This document shows positions 10,801-23,200 of a stretch of DNA of 27,087 nt, one piece after another. Position 1 is the stretch's first letter. Each line of letters starts with the position of its first letter. This DNA comes from Irineochytrium annulatum (lineage: Eukaryota > Chytridiomycota > Chytridiomycetes > Chytridiales > Chytridiaceae). Made by a program: the position numbers and the translations under genes. The notes beneath the pieces are model-generated. The model saw only the letters and a list, made by a program, of their open reading frames with translations. It did not search any database and was not told the origin of the DNA. The stretch lies in the NCBI GenBank assembly GCA_027600665.1, contig JADGJL010000280.1, positions 1-27,087 on the forward strand, written 5' to 3'.

Positions 10801-13253
10801 AATTGCACAGATGTCGAAGCTTAGCAAACTTACTGTCCACGTATCCGATGTCGAACCCGCCATCTCGGCCGCCATTTTCGCGAAGACAAGCGGAAGCCCT
10901 CTCTTCCTGCAGATGATCATTGACGTTCTTTCCCTGAAGGTCGGAAGTGACCTTATCGTGAACAACGAAGGGGTCCTTACTCTCAGGGATGAGTCCGTCC
11001 ACATCGAGGCCATCTTGACCGATCTTAGCGCTGCGATTCTCTTCCAGTTCGACCGTTTAAATACGACTTTTCAACGCATTTTGAAAGTTGCAGCTGTCTT
11101 AGGCCAGGTTGGGTGATAACCTCTGCTTGGGTCGCAAAACACCTCACCTAACGCTTGGATAGTATTTTAATCTCAGAAACGTGCTGGACCTTGACGACTT
11201 CGACATGGACGTAGGCGAGTGCTTAGAGTTGATCAAGGACAGCGACCTCTACAACTTCCTCGTCTGCGGCCAGCCGACCTCCGCGGCTTTGCCAGAGGAT
11301 GCGGACGACTCGTACCCGGACGGCGCAGATTGCTATTTTCGTCATATCAGCATTATGAACGCCATTTATGAATCACTCGCTTTCGAGGAAAGACTTACAG
11401 CAAACAGTTTGGTCGGAACTATGCTTGAGAATTTATTGGATGCCGACAACAGAGCTGATTTGCTGCCGAGCCTCGAGTACCATTTTTCTCGAGCAGCGGA
11501 CGTTGAAAAAATTATCAGCTACAAGGAGGAGCTAGGGTAAGATGAGCGACCTCTTCGTCAGCAAAAATTAACGTTGTTGACTTTTGCGTCAAATAGGCTG
11601 CTGTTGATGGCCAAGTTTCAATGCGTCGAGGGTGTGCGGATCCTTGAATCGCTTGTTCAATATGTGGCCGAAGCCAATCCCGACGACTTGGAGATACTGG
11701 CCGAGCCCATCACATCATTCAGAAAGGCGGCCTGGTTTGAGCGGCTTTGCAGTGGATATTCTACAAACAGAGCATTCCCAAAAGAACGCGACGCCGGGAT
11801 CGTCGCTTTAGGTCATTTAGGGGCGGCACCGTGGCCAAGTGGCGACGAGGAGATCAAGCAAGCTTTGAAAACCATCGAGAGGCGTTTGATGATGAATTGG
11901 TGCGTGACATTTGGCGGGCGGTTGCGGTCGAGACACCAAAGGCGCACATTTCCAAACGACACGCCAAATGCCGCGCAGGTTGCCACGAGGCGCATCGCTT
12001 TGGAGAAAGCGATTTTGTTTAGCATGGCGGAATCCTTAGGCATAGATGGTGCTTTTACCCCGAATGAGAGACTCTATCTTGTCATGAGACATTGCAACCT
12101 CCTGATTCGCAACAACGACAACCCGGACGACTGGACTTGTGTGCTTTACAAGGTGGCGTACTACGGCAATCTCGCTAAGCCGAAGATTTTCAATTTCTTT
12201 GTGCGGGCGGCGGATGCAAGTGATCGGGGATGCGATCGCCCGTCGCATTTGTTCATGAAGGTAAATGCATGCTCAGGGTGTTCAGTGGCCTCCCATGATG
12301 ACTGACACCTTTTCCGATGTCAGGCTACCAGCAAGCTGTTCTCGTCTATCACAGAGTTCATCCCGCTTATGCTGAAAATTCACGTCATCTCTCAATCCCG
12401 CTGCGACGTCTACTTTGAAAACCTCAGCTTCTGCTTCGCCATCGGAGTCGCCTTTCAGGCTGGTCTATTCAAGGACGTCGCTGAGATCGGGATACCGTAC
12501 TACCGCACTTCCCCAACTGCCAAGGACGACGCGCTCGTTTCCTTTTCACTCCTGTTCGCCTTCTACCGCTTGGCACTCATTCAGGGTGACGTTGACGGGA
12601 TTGCCGAGTGGCGACATGTATTTGAGCTTCGGGCTGCGATCTCAGAGGGTTTCGGCTACGGGGTCGGAGCGACCGAGTGCACCTATGCGATGCTCGCGGC
12701 TCAAGCCGGAAACTTGGACGACGCTCTGTTGCGCTGTGAAAAATATCTTGCGTTGTTCCAGCACACCGCAGTCGGCGCGGACACATTTGACGTGATCTCG
12801 CTCGTGCCGTATATAACTCTTCTGATATTCGATCCTGCTCGGTCGGGTCTGCCGATGGCCGGCGTCCAGGCGGATAAGGTCCAGGCGCCGACACCGTGGA
12901 GTGATGCAGACCTGGTTCGGCTGAGGATAGTCGTCTCAGCCATAAAGACCGCACTGAATACCCTCGGCGTCGGCATTCATCACCCTTTGTGCTTTTGGAA
13001 TATTGAAATTTATGAAGCTGTTGAGCTGCTATTGCAGGGGCGCCGGAAAGAGGCGATGCCAGTCGTGAGGCGAAAGTTGCGAAACAGGAGAAGAGCAGAG
13101 CTCGAGAGCCTTCCGTCGATCAAGGCAATGTACCACGCACTTGTGGCGAAATACTCGAGTTCCACGGAAGAGGCCGCCAGGAGCCGAGATATCGCGGCAT
13201 CTATATTCACGACGCTCAAATGTCAGTTGTACCTCAAATGGCTAGACTCGTAA
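7869..13253 (+). CDS. Gene B: soluble-adenylyl-cyclase-like protein, tandem paralogue of A, 1590 aa
   Basis: Eleven exons join in frame: 7869-8000, 8069-8219, 8275-9258, 9322-9543, 9630-10022, 10089-10582, 10629-10760, 10811-11107, 11163-11536, 11597-12260, 12324-13253. All ten intron positions and phases equal those of gene A, and the proteins align nearly end to end, so A and B are tandem duplicates. Seen: Asp46 and Asp96 in C1; linker FVNHSLLKRID from 320; C2 from Phe381 with a DDKG lysine and Arg505, but Val501 in place of the transition-state Asn; Walker A PSGLGKST (Lys605); Walker B FVFDDAQW (Asp770/771); then the helical C-terminus. RRQSS (685-689) lies at the same place as RRKSS in A. 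An in-frame ATG 54 nt upstream (7815) would add 18 residues, but the 44-codon exon 1 of the paralogues favours 7869. The expected activity is cyclic-nucleotide synthesis, with the same reservation as for A. Confidence 0.92.
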
Positions 13254-13313
13254 TCCTGAATTGTGCCGGGAAAGCGTAGAGCGCATGTCATCGGGTCAGC
13301 TGGCCTCATTGTA

Positions 13314-13347
13314 GTTAAAAGGTCGAAAGTGTACACTTTATTTTAAC
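13314..13347. repeat. Hairpin with perfect 14-nt palindrome
   Basis: AAAGTGTACACTTT (13326-13339) is a perfect palindrome. It is flanked by GTTAAAA (13314-13320) and its complement TTTTAAC (13341-13347), giving an interrupted stem. It lies 60-95 nt after the stop of gene B and could be a 3'-end structure or a protein-binding palindrome. Function is not shown. Confidence 0.55.
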
Positions 13348-13900
13348 CACGTCAATATGCGAATCCAACGAGGCGAGCGCCAAGTGGTAAGACCTTGGCG
13401 ACCTAACTTCCCAGCAGATCGATCGCCCACAACCTAGGGGCACAAACCATCAAGTTCCAATGGCGAGCTGAGCGTGTTGCGCCAAGGTCGGTCGCTGACG
13501 GGCCGTTGGCGCAGGCAAGGCGAATGACGCGTGTCTCCGGCTCGATCGATCCCAGATGATCTCCGCCGACGCGGCCACGGTCTCGCGTCCCTTAGGTCTC
13601 TCATGTCTCCCACGTTTCGCAGGTCCAGTATCCAACACTGAAAAAAGTCGTAATTTTGTTTACTTGCGCTGAAGCTTTGTGCTTACGAAAAAGCGTTCCT
13701 CTGGCATAAATCGTCCCTGTGCCCCGCCAGGCCTTTGGGCTGGTGCAAGCCTCAATTAATTCCATGACAGCTCATCGGCGGGCGACCCGCAGAGTACGGA
13801 GGTCGTGGCTCTCGTTGTCGCCGGCCTTGCGGCTGAAAGCTGCAATGGTGGCTCTTTTGTCACGTCCGGCTGGAAGAGGTCCGGATTATAAACCGCCCCT

Positions 13901-14028
13901 TAACGCTGCTGGCGTTAGCACGATAGCCATCAGGTGTGCAGAGGGCGGTGGTGGCAGTCGAACTGCCCACCGCCGCTGGATGAGATGAGCGCTTGAGAAG
14001 GCACCAGCTGCCAGCGGGATGATGGCAG
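13901..14028. repeat. Cluster of three hairpins
   Basis: Three stem-loops occur within 128 nt. TAACGC/GCGTTA (13901-13917) has a 5-nt loop. A GC-rich hairpin (13944-13958 with 13962-13974) has a 13-bp stem, a 2-nt bulge and a CGA loop. CTGCCA/TGGCAG (14008-14028) has a 9-nt loop. The middle one is the strongest simple hairpin I noticed in the window. It may be a structured RNA or a 3'-end element; chance cannot be excluded for the two outer ones. Confidence 0.5.
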
Positions 14029-14463
14029 AGTCTAAGAATGGTGATTCAAGGCCAGGGAGAGGCAAATACATCGCCTGTGGTTCTCAGTGAGTACGATTAC
14101 GAGGAGGTTATCTGAAGCTGGCGATTCGGAGGCACGGAAACCGTTGTCAATGCGCCGAAACGGGGAACTCGGCAAGGAGGTGACTTCCAGGAGCTATGTT
14201 GGCCGCAAGGTGGCCGCTCTTGTGCACTATCAAAGCTGGATTTGAAGTGACGACAGCCAAAACGACGTACTCACCCAAGGTCTGCAGCTGGTCCTCAATG
14301 CCTCAATGTCTCAATGCGAAATCAGCACTGGTTGGTATTCCATTGGCTGCAGCTGCTTCAACAGAAACGGGAAAGCGCATAGGAATGGCATGCAATGTCG
14401 TATTTGAGTAAGGGCAGCCATGAAGAAAGATCAATATTGTGGTATACGCGTCACCGCTACATA

Positions 14464-14494
14464 TTTTTTTTTTTTTTTTTTTTTNNNNNNNNNN
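14464..14494. other. Homopolymer T run and 10-N assembly gap
   Basis: Twenty-one T residues (14464-14484) abut ten unknown bases (14485-14494). Read on the strand of gene C this is a poly-A run beginning about 120 nt after its stop codon. The join across the gap is an assembly decision and should not be trusted for spacing or orientation. Confidence 0.95.
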
Positions 14495-14606
14495 TCCATA
14501 ATTCGTTATACCTAATGGCTCTGTGGGTCTGTGGTTGGGTTATTTTTATAATTCTCATGCCAATTGGTATCTTTAATTTTTTTTATTTTTATTTTATCTA
14601 TTTTAT

Positions 14607-17600
14607 TTAAATCGGTGACTTCATCCTCAGAAAAAGAGTTCTTGATACCACCGCGCAGCTGGACCTCACCGAGATCGACAGCGAGTACTTGGCAAGAATA
14701 CCGTAATATAGAGCTTTGCATCCCAGAAGCCCATCAAGTTCCTTTCGTCGTCGGCAGCAGATTTTTCTCCTCGCCACATTGACGGCTCCCCTGGTAGAGC
14801 CACGAAGAAGCTGCAGTGTAATTTCAAAGATTTCAGTGCACCAATAGCTGAACACTTGGTGGCGAACGGTCCCAAGGAAAAGAGAAAACGACTTCAGACT
14901 GGTAATAACGTTCATTAAGCGCTGTAGTTCCGACCCGTGCCAGATAGATGTCTTGATTTCTGCTGATACTCCAGACCTTAAAGGATCCCCAACTAGAGCC
15001 AGAACAAAAGGTAAGGTCTGTATGATGTCCATGGGCTGCCCCGCTATCTCCGTCCTTGATAGGGAAATGTCACACTCCTCCATGCAGCCTAACGCCATGG
15101 AAAACTCCCCATTCATGGCAGCTGACCAAGCGTCTAAGCACTCCTTTGTCCCTAGCCCCCAATTTAATACACGGGTAACCCGTTCTCGACGCTCAAACTC
15201 CTCCTTCCACTCCGCCATCGCCCGGGCGTCTCCTCGAGCCAGGGCAACTCTGTATATCGTGTTTGATATCGTGAAGCTGAAGATGGGGTCGTCCTTTATC
15301 GCTGGCGAACTCTTATAGAAATTCTCACTGCTCTCGTCCACAAAATTGAAATCGCCAAGCGTAAATGAGATACCGGAACAAAAGGCCATAGCAAGGTTCT
15401 CCAGCTCAGTAGCGCCCCTGAACCTTGCTACTTCACAAAATTTTGTCATCAGCGGGACAGCCTCCAAAAATTTCGCAGAGGTACATCTCGAAGCGGCCTT
15501 TCTAAATAGATACGTAGGGTTATTTCGCCCTTGGTCCATCGCATCGGCTTGCTTTTGAAAGAACCCGCTGTATACCGGAGCCACATGGTTTGAGTACCAA
15601 CACATTTTGTACAACACACTGGCCCTAATGTGGTTGTAAGTATCTGCTAAAAGGAAGTTTTGCATCCTCACCATTCCATGTCATTACTGTTGTGACGAAT
15701 AGTGAAGTTGAATAATCTCAGCATCACGTAGCAGACCTCCTCTCTACTGTATGCCTTGTTCATTCCCAGCGATTCACTCATGCTCGTCCAGATTTCTCGT
15801 TGACATCGAATTTCGCTTTCACAGATCCTTTCTGCAGTCAATTGCTGTTCCATCTGTTGACGCCTTCTCCCACCAAGGGTCAGTAACCAATTCAAGTAAG
15901 CTTGTCGTTTTAACAAAGGTAGCGCCAACTTCACGTCCTTTGCCGTTGCTGGCCACGGATCCGTTGCCAAGAAGGTCAAGGCGAAAATTCCGGACTCCTT
16001 CTCTCTAGGAAACCGCCTCACAACGGTGTAACCTGAGCAGAGACGGGTGTTCCACCAAGCCATCCTTAACGGAGTGACAGGATTGACAAGTTTGGCCATA
16101 TCCTCGGTTCTTAACGCGCCGACATATTTAATCAAAGACTCCAAAACTCGAATGCCCTCAACGCAGTGATGTTGTCTCATCAGCATAAACCTGTTAATTG
16201 TTCACATGGGTGTCATTGATTTGAACAACAAAGTAACGAACCCGAGCACCTCCCTGCAGTTTATGATTGTCTCTATGTCACCAGTACGTGAGTAGTGGTA
16301 CTCCAGAGCGGGAAGCAACCGTTCACGAGTGCCTTCTGTTGCGGTGCTTTCAATTTTGGTTGCGATTGTTCGGTGGGCATCAATTCTCTCCTCGAACGCA
16401 AGCGACTCATAAATTGCATTCAAAATACCAATGTGTCTAAAGGAACAGCACGAGCTTTTCAACTCCTCTTCTGGCTCGTCACCGTTTCGTCCGTCAAAGG
16501 CGGGGTACGTCAAAAAGTTGTAAGAATCATTTTCTTTCATCACTTGCAGTAAACGCCATTCAGTAAGATCCAACTCCGTAAGTTGCAAAATATCGCCGAG
16601 ACTAAAATACTAGGCTAACGTCAATACATTAAAGGCGAGATCAGTTTCACCTGTCCTAGAATGGCGGCGGCTCGCAGTATATCTCGAAAAGTGATATCAA
16701 GCTTATCATACTGGAACATTATAGCGGTGCCCAAGTCCCTAAGGTGAATGTGGGCAAGCCCGGAGGCACAAAGCCCGACGCCCTGCCCATAGGTAAGACA
16801 GTTCTCGACATCCACAACAAAGTCAGATCCTATTTTGATAATAACGACTTCCAAACTCATTGACAAAGCCAACGGGCGACCTCCGCTTTGTTTAACAAGT
16901 GCTACGAGAACACTAAGTTGATGGTTAAGTTGAAACAATTCTTACCATCAGACAATGCGGGGTCAACTCGACTTATCGATGACTTAAGATGTGTAATTCG
17001 ATATTCCTGTTCATGTTTAGTATTTTTGACCAGGAAAACAGCATATTCTTACAATGAGTTTAGCTGCCTCCGCATTGGACATTCCGCTGAGTGGAAAGCG
17101 CACGGTAAAGTCTTGACCCAAAATTGACTTGAGTGTCAGAACATCAGGGTCGATTGGTCGTGAAAGGATAAGTACGAAACACTAAACTAATTAGAAGGTA
17201 AAGCTATTACACCAAAAACATTAGAGCTGCTCTTGACTATTTGCAGCAGAATACTCAAGGAAAAGGAGTCGAACCACTGAACGTCATCGAATATTAACAC
17301 CGCACGATTGCTGTCCAAAAAGCTGCTGACCAGCTTAACGCATATCAATATGAGCAGGTGTTTTTGGCCGCATTATCCAGGGCGGCCGTTCTTCCAGTGT
17401 CATCCGCCTGAAACTCTGGTGATATTATTGACAACAATGGTGCTAGATCAGCCTCGATACCCGCAATCATCATGTATTTCCGTACTACATCAGCTATGTG
17501 CTTGCCATACTCAAATGGGTTTGCCAAACGGAGCGAACTGGCTGATGCACCATTCAACTCCGGAAAGCCGCGATGCTTGTTTCTGTTTCCGCCATTAAGG

Positions 17601-19811
17601 ACAAAACGTAACAATGGCCCCATTGAGTGAAAAGATATTAATTGAAGTTTCTCAGTGCCTAAATCTGTTAATGATGGACGCACCGAGCCGTACGTACCTG
17701 GGACTAAACAAGCTGGCACTTTGTTGGATTTTGCAACTTCCATCACGGTGTTGGCGAGAAACGTTTTCCCCATTCCACTTGATTGGCTGCACGTCGTCGA
17801 CTTTGTCATCTCTTTCAGGCCACGCAACGCCAAAGATAAGCAACTGCTCTTCTTTGCCCTTGACCTTCACAAATCCCAAGTCTATAGTGGCGGTGGTGAG
17901 CTTCACTTTCTCATTCGTCTGCTCATCAACAACCATAACACGGTGTTTCTTTGACGACCCCATAAGCCTAGCAGCTGTAATTATGACATCGCCTATGATA
18001 TGCAAATTAGTTTGATACATTGAGCAAGAAGAATACCTAAGAGTCCAGGATCACTACGAAGATCATTTCCAATGCTTGTGCACAAAGTCTCACCACTTGC
18101 AACCGATATTGCTAGGTTGTCCTCTGCGCCTCCTAGAAACACAGACTGGACAGCCTCCATGAAATGAAACATGGACTGAATGCATTGATCAGCATTGTTA
18201 ACGTGACTAAACCCCTGAAAGAGAATCGCATCAATGATTCGTCGACAATACAAACATGTAGCCAACTCACAGATAGTCCAAAGACGGCTAAGAGAGTCTG
18301 CCCTTTATCATCCACTGCGTACTGCTGGTACACGCCGCCATACAAGTCCAAGGACTTCATGAAGGAAACAGTAATGCTCTGTACCCTCTCGAGATTAAAG
18401 GGGAAAAGCAGGGAGACGAACACAATTGAGACTGGCCGGAACTCTGCCGCTGATGTCCTTGTGATCGTCCCAGACCGCTTTACTTTCAGTGACTCTCCCG
18501 TCGGCCTTCTCGTTAGCGTTGCGGCCCTTTTCAGATCAAGCGACCGGACCATGGTCGGATCGACATAGAGTTTAAGAAAGTCTTCGTCCTCGTCCAACAT
18601 TGCACAGCCCTTGAGTTCAGGCATCGACTGGGGTGAAAAGAGGGCCAGAAGGCGAGACGCGATTTCTGTCTCCGAAGCAGTTGTCGTTTGTGCATCAGTC
18701 AAGCTTGCAGTCAGTGTTTCTATATCGATAGCGCGGAGTATGATGTGCCCTCCGTCAAGCTTCTTCAGCGGCAGGGAGAACAACGAAGCGGATGCAGCTA
18801 GCTCCAGATATGTCAACGCGTCCAAGGCTATCCCCATTTCACCTTTAAAAAGAATTAACGCATTAAAAAAACTTGAAATCATTTACCTTTGGTGGTGGCA
18901 TCGAGAATTTTACCCAGAGATGCCATGCAGGCGCCGTGGACACAGTAGTCCAGCCGCGATTGCGGGTCACCGAGAATAACGCGCGAGACCTCGCCAGCAG
19001 TGATGGCGAAGTGCAGACGAAGCTCGGTGGGCGCGCCGCCGCTCTGATAACCGCTCTGATACTCTGAAATGACCTGCCCTCTCATGGCCTCAGCAATGGA
19101 CATGTCGATCGTCATCCTGCCGTAGCGACTCGCGATGTGGAGGGAGCATGCCAGTGACCGTGCGACGACGTCCCCGATCGGCTCGGCTTCGCTCTGTTGT
19201 GAGAAGGTGACCAGAACAGCGTCACCTGTAAGAGATCGTCAATACCTTCGATTTGTTGCAACAAGAGCGGATGAGAACATACCCAGGAACCGAACGATGT
19301 CTCCTTGATAAACGGCAATGACGGCGATTATCTGCTTAAATTTCAGATCGCTTTGGTTGAATTGGGCAAACTCACATTGTCCAGGAAGACGCGTAGAGAT
19401 CTCGTGATTACCTCGGACGCCATCTTGCCTAAGGTAGTCTTGATCGAGAGGAATAAGCAAGCGTTGAACATGAGGTTCTTTGAACTAGCTTACCAGCCCC
19501 GCGGACATTTTTGAGTATCCTGAGATATCGACCTGTAAAGTGGCAGCGTTAGATAACGTTCGACGCTCCGACGCTGTCAACACTAAGGGACCTCGCACGC
19601 GGCCTCTCAGCCGGTTCTCTCCCCTTCTGTCCAACTGTCCACGTCATCGCTCAAGCTTTACCGCCTACCGCCTACTCACCATCAGGACCACCATGCACTC
19701 CTTGCTCTCGAAGGCATGACCAGTCGAGAGCTCGGCCAGCACTCGTTGCCGAAGGCCATCGTCGGCGGCCACGCGCTGGACGTAGGCGGACGTGAATGAC
19801 GCGACGCGCAT
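14607..19811 (-). pseudogene. Gene C: sAC-like paralogue, probably decaying (deletion plus frameshift in the NTPase)
   Basis: Exons on the minus strand: 19811-19680, 19532-19494, 19438-19376, 19331-19283, 19225-18887, 18842-18271, 18214-18037, 17992-17698, 17658-17220, 17181-17053, 17006-16946, 16901-16651, 16609-16242, 16190-15672, 15624-14607. C1 keeps VDISGYSKM and GDAVLV; C2 keeps DDKG and TAAR with Ile for the catalytic Asn. Two lesions lie in the NTPase. First, about 50 residues that precede the P-loop in A, B and D are missing and the frame changes near 17790; a possible 46-nt GT-AG intron (17778-17823) would restore frame and give GVAGMGKT. Second, about one base is missing near 17355-17365, between LDNAAKN and the next block, before Walker B (LIFDDVQW). 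The C-terminus ends abnormally in SRTLFLRMKSPI beside A/T-rich DNA. Introns after the KG and LSD motifs are unique to C. If the second lesion is a sequencing error, C could still encode about 1468 residues. Confidence 0.8.
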
Positions 19812-20269
19812 CTTCGAGGTGTGGTTTACAAGATTTTCACCCTCTTTTCGTATGGTAAATACTCCACACGACTGCGGCGATCAACTTCTCCGTGACAAGT
19901 AAATTCTCAGCTCCCTCTCTCAACTTAAAATATTGGTCCTGGAATCGTTCCATTACAGTACCTAATATTTTGTCTGCGGATTACATGGGGTAATCTGCCT
20001 TTCTCGCAGGTAGGATTGGCAGGTCCAGTGCGGGCCTTTCCTGTGCATCTCTCGATCATACCTCATCTTCTCCCTTGCCACGTGCAAACATTTATGGGAA
20101 AAAAGGAGGGGTTATGGTGTTCAATAAATCACGTCTGGTTAAATCAATTCGTCGCGTTAACTGACATCGCGTGTGATCAGCTTCTCTTACTCGCGCCCGA
20201 TTAGAAATTGAAGTTGAACACGGCAAACATCGGTAAATTACAAGATAGAGTGATATACATCAGCCAATG
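19812..20269. other. Spacer between gene D (3' end) and gene C (5' region)
   Basis: These 458 nt separate the stop of D from the start of C, both on the minus strand, so the promoter of C must lie here or further upstream. The sequence is moderately A/T-rich. I see no gene, repeat or clear motif. Confidence 0.45.
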
Positions 20270-23200
20270 CTAAGCTTCCAACCAACGCAAGTACACCGGT
20301 GACCCTACATCGTTGAAGATCTGTCTCGCCTTTTCTCCATACGATTCATCGTGCTTTGAATATTTGCCAATAAACCCACAAAACACGCCCCGGAAAAACT
20401 TCAAGTAATCGATTTCAAGCTTCCGCTTGCGGGAGTGTAGCCTTAATTTCAAGAGCCGAATCCCTACAGCTGCCCTTCCCCTTAAAGCGAGTTCTAACGC
20501 CAAGAATCCCTGCAGGGCCCAGTAAATCGGCACGACGTGCTTGATCTTGTTCGCCTTCGCCGCGAGTCGCGATAGCACTCCGGTCATCCGCGCCAGCTCG
20601 TCACGATCCCATCCCGTCGCTTTGGCCCGAGTTTCTCCAGGTACGGGTATTGGGACATCCGAGCGAGCTTTGTCGAAAAAGAGCGCCGTGCACAGGAATG
20701 TGGCCGGGATGTTGTCCAGGTTGACCGTCCCGGGCGCCGTTATGTCCACTTTACTTTCAAGAACCTCTAACAATCTTAAGGACTCCGTGTAGTCGCCGTG
20801 ATAGGCCTTTGTCCAGGCAAAGCACATCTCCTCGAGGCCCCCGGTGTGGTTGATGGCGTGGCCAAACTGGAAGAAAGGCTCAAACTCCGTCATCAGCCGA
20901 TCGATCTCGCTCAGATCCCGCCCCCGGCAGTGCGCGACGCGCAGATTCGTGATGCCCGCGAGGAACGTCAGGAACTTATTCTCCTTCAGCAGGATGTTCT
21001 GCGCGAACGCCGGGTTGGCGACTCTTTCTACGTAATCCAAATCGCCGGCTAGGTACGCGATGCCGGTGGCGGAGTACAGCGTCACCACGGTCTGCACCGC
21101 ATCACCGCGCATCTCGCAGTAAGTCGCGAACTTCTGAAGGTAGGCGGTCATCTTGGTGATGTTGCTGTTGATGCTCGTGTTCCAGGCTAAACTGTGCATA
21201 CAAGAGTGGTCGGTGATCTCAAATCGGGTGGCCGCCTGGTAGAAGTACTGCCGTAGCCTCGGGCTGAAATATTGGGCGAAATATGTGAGCTTGAGAAGGC
21301 AAAACGCGCTGGTTATTGTGGTCAGTCGAGCAGCTCCAAAAAGCGAAGAGCTTACAGCGTGGACATATCACTATTGTGCATTAGCAAGTGGATCAAGAAT
21401 GAGTACAAGATAAGCTCCGAATCCCTCATAGCGAAGGTAGTGTCGCGACCGAGGCACATGGTGACATTCCGAAAGACCATCTGCTTCATCTCGAAGATTT
21501 GATTGATCTCGGACCCATCACCCTTGAGCGGCCGTATTGGCTTCCTACCCCCCGACGTGCGCATCCACAACCATAGCGCCCTGCGTCTGGCAGACGACAG
21601 CGCCCGGCGGAACTGCCTATCCGTATCCGGCCACGGCTGGTTATCAATCAGCTCGAGCACCTGCAAGGCCGCAGTCCTCTCCTTGGGGTACGAATCCATT
21701 ACGGTGTAACCGGCGCACAAGTGAGCGTGCCAACTGGCGCGCCGGAGCCGTGTCACGCCGTGATCTGTGCTGGCGTCATCTTGAAGATCGGAGACGAATT
21801 GAATGAGCGACTCAAGCGTTCGAATGCCTTCGATGCAGTGAAAATTTTTGATAAGCCGACATCTGTGATAAAGCAGTTTAGACCCGGAATGAAATGTGCG
21901 AGAAGACCCCTCACCCTATCATCTCCCTGTATTGAATGATCTTCTCGATTTCTCCAGTTCGCGAGTAGTGAAATTCAATAGAAGGTAGCAGCGCGTCCTT
22001 CCTCTCGTCCGTCAACAGGCTTTCCAATACGCCCGCGATATACTTGTTCATCTCGATTCGCTCTTCGAATGACAGCAAATCGTAGATCGCACCCATGACC
22101 CCGATGTGGCGGAACGCGAGCTTCATGCCCACCGACCCCGCCGACTTAACATCGGACGTGTTCCCGGAGGCTGCCGTGATCAGTATCGGCGAGACAACAT
22201 CCTCGTTTAGTGTCTGTGACCCGGACTCGGGATATTCAATGAATGAATAGACGTCCTCTTCCCGCATTATTTCTAGCGCCTCTTCCTCCGATAACTCCAG
22301 ACTCAGAATGTCTAGCACATCCTTCAAAATGAAGTACTGTTGACGAACATGTTAGGATGACTTGCCCACAAATGACTAATAGGCAAGATAGCACACCTGT
22401 CCAAGGATCGATGCCGCCTTTAACAGCCGTTGAAAGATCGGGTTGAGCCTGTCGAACATGAACATCACCGCGGCCTTTAGATCCAGGATAGGAGACGCAT
22501 AGGCAGTAGTCCTACGCAACAAGCCATCCTCTGTTATCTCTAACGCCGTCCCAATCCTGCCGATGGCCACTTCGAGGATCATGTGCAAAAACAGCGGGTT
22601 GCCTTGCGTCCTGGCATAAATAGCGTGCAATACTTCCCCATCAACGGCTCGTATGTGCAGTGTCAACCTAGTCAGTTTCCAATTCTTCAGGTATCATGTT
22701 AGGGATGACACGGCGAACGTTTTCTCACAGTTATGTCATTTGTTTCCGATTCCGACAGTCCAGCGAGTACAAGGTGTTTCGTATCCGGCAGATCGACAAC
22801 GCTGTTCATCGCCGCAACCTTCGAGTCCTTCAACGGTCTGGAAAGTACCTGCATGAAAATCTGCCAACGAACGAGATTTATTACAACCATGAAATTGCAA
22901 TGTAAGCCCGAACCTTTGGGCAGTCCCGAGCGGTTTGCGCCAGCACATCTAGCGTGCTTGAGTCGAGCCACTGCGTGTCGTCGAATATCAGCACTGCGGC
23001 CGTGCTATCTACGAACGCCGCTATCATTTTCGTCAGGATAGATTTGAGCAAGTTGTTCCTCGCCGGTCCGTCGATGGCCCTCGTCCTCTCCGTCTCCGGC
23101 ATCGTCACCCCCGACAGCACCACGGACAGCAAAGGCGCGAGCTCAAGTTCGACCCCGGCCTTGCGCAACAGGATGAGCGCTTTGGCCGTGTGGTCGGCGG

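Larger units (their letters stand above)
13254..14606. other. Tail-to-tail spacer between genes B and C
   Basis: B runs in from the left and C from the right, so this holds both 3' ends and no promoter is required. I find no gene or cyclase remnant. It contains a hairpin at 13314-13347, a cluster of three hairpins at 13901-14028, a 21-nt T run next to a 10-N gap, and an A/T-rich stretch just before C's stop. Short open frames (for example 13719-13988) lack any recognisable motif. Confidence 0.5.

Noticed and set aside
13254..14606. CRISPR array or tRNA in the central spacer
   Set aside because: The hairpins are unrelated to one another, there are no regularly spaced direct repeats, and no cloverleaf could be traced.
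14607..19811. Gene C as a processed retrocopy because of the nearby poly-A run
   Set aside because: C contains at least fourteen intron positions, so it is not a retrocopy; the poly-A run must have another origin.
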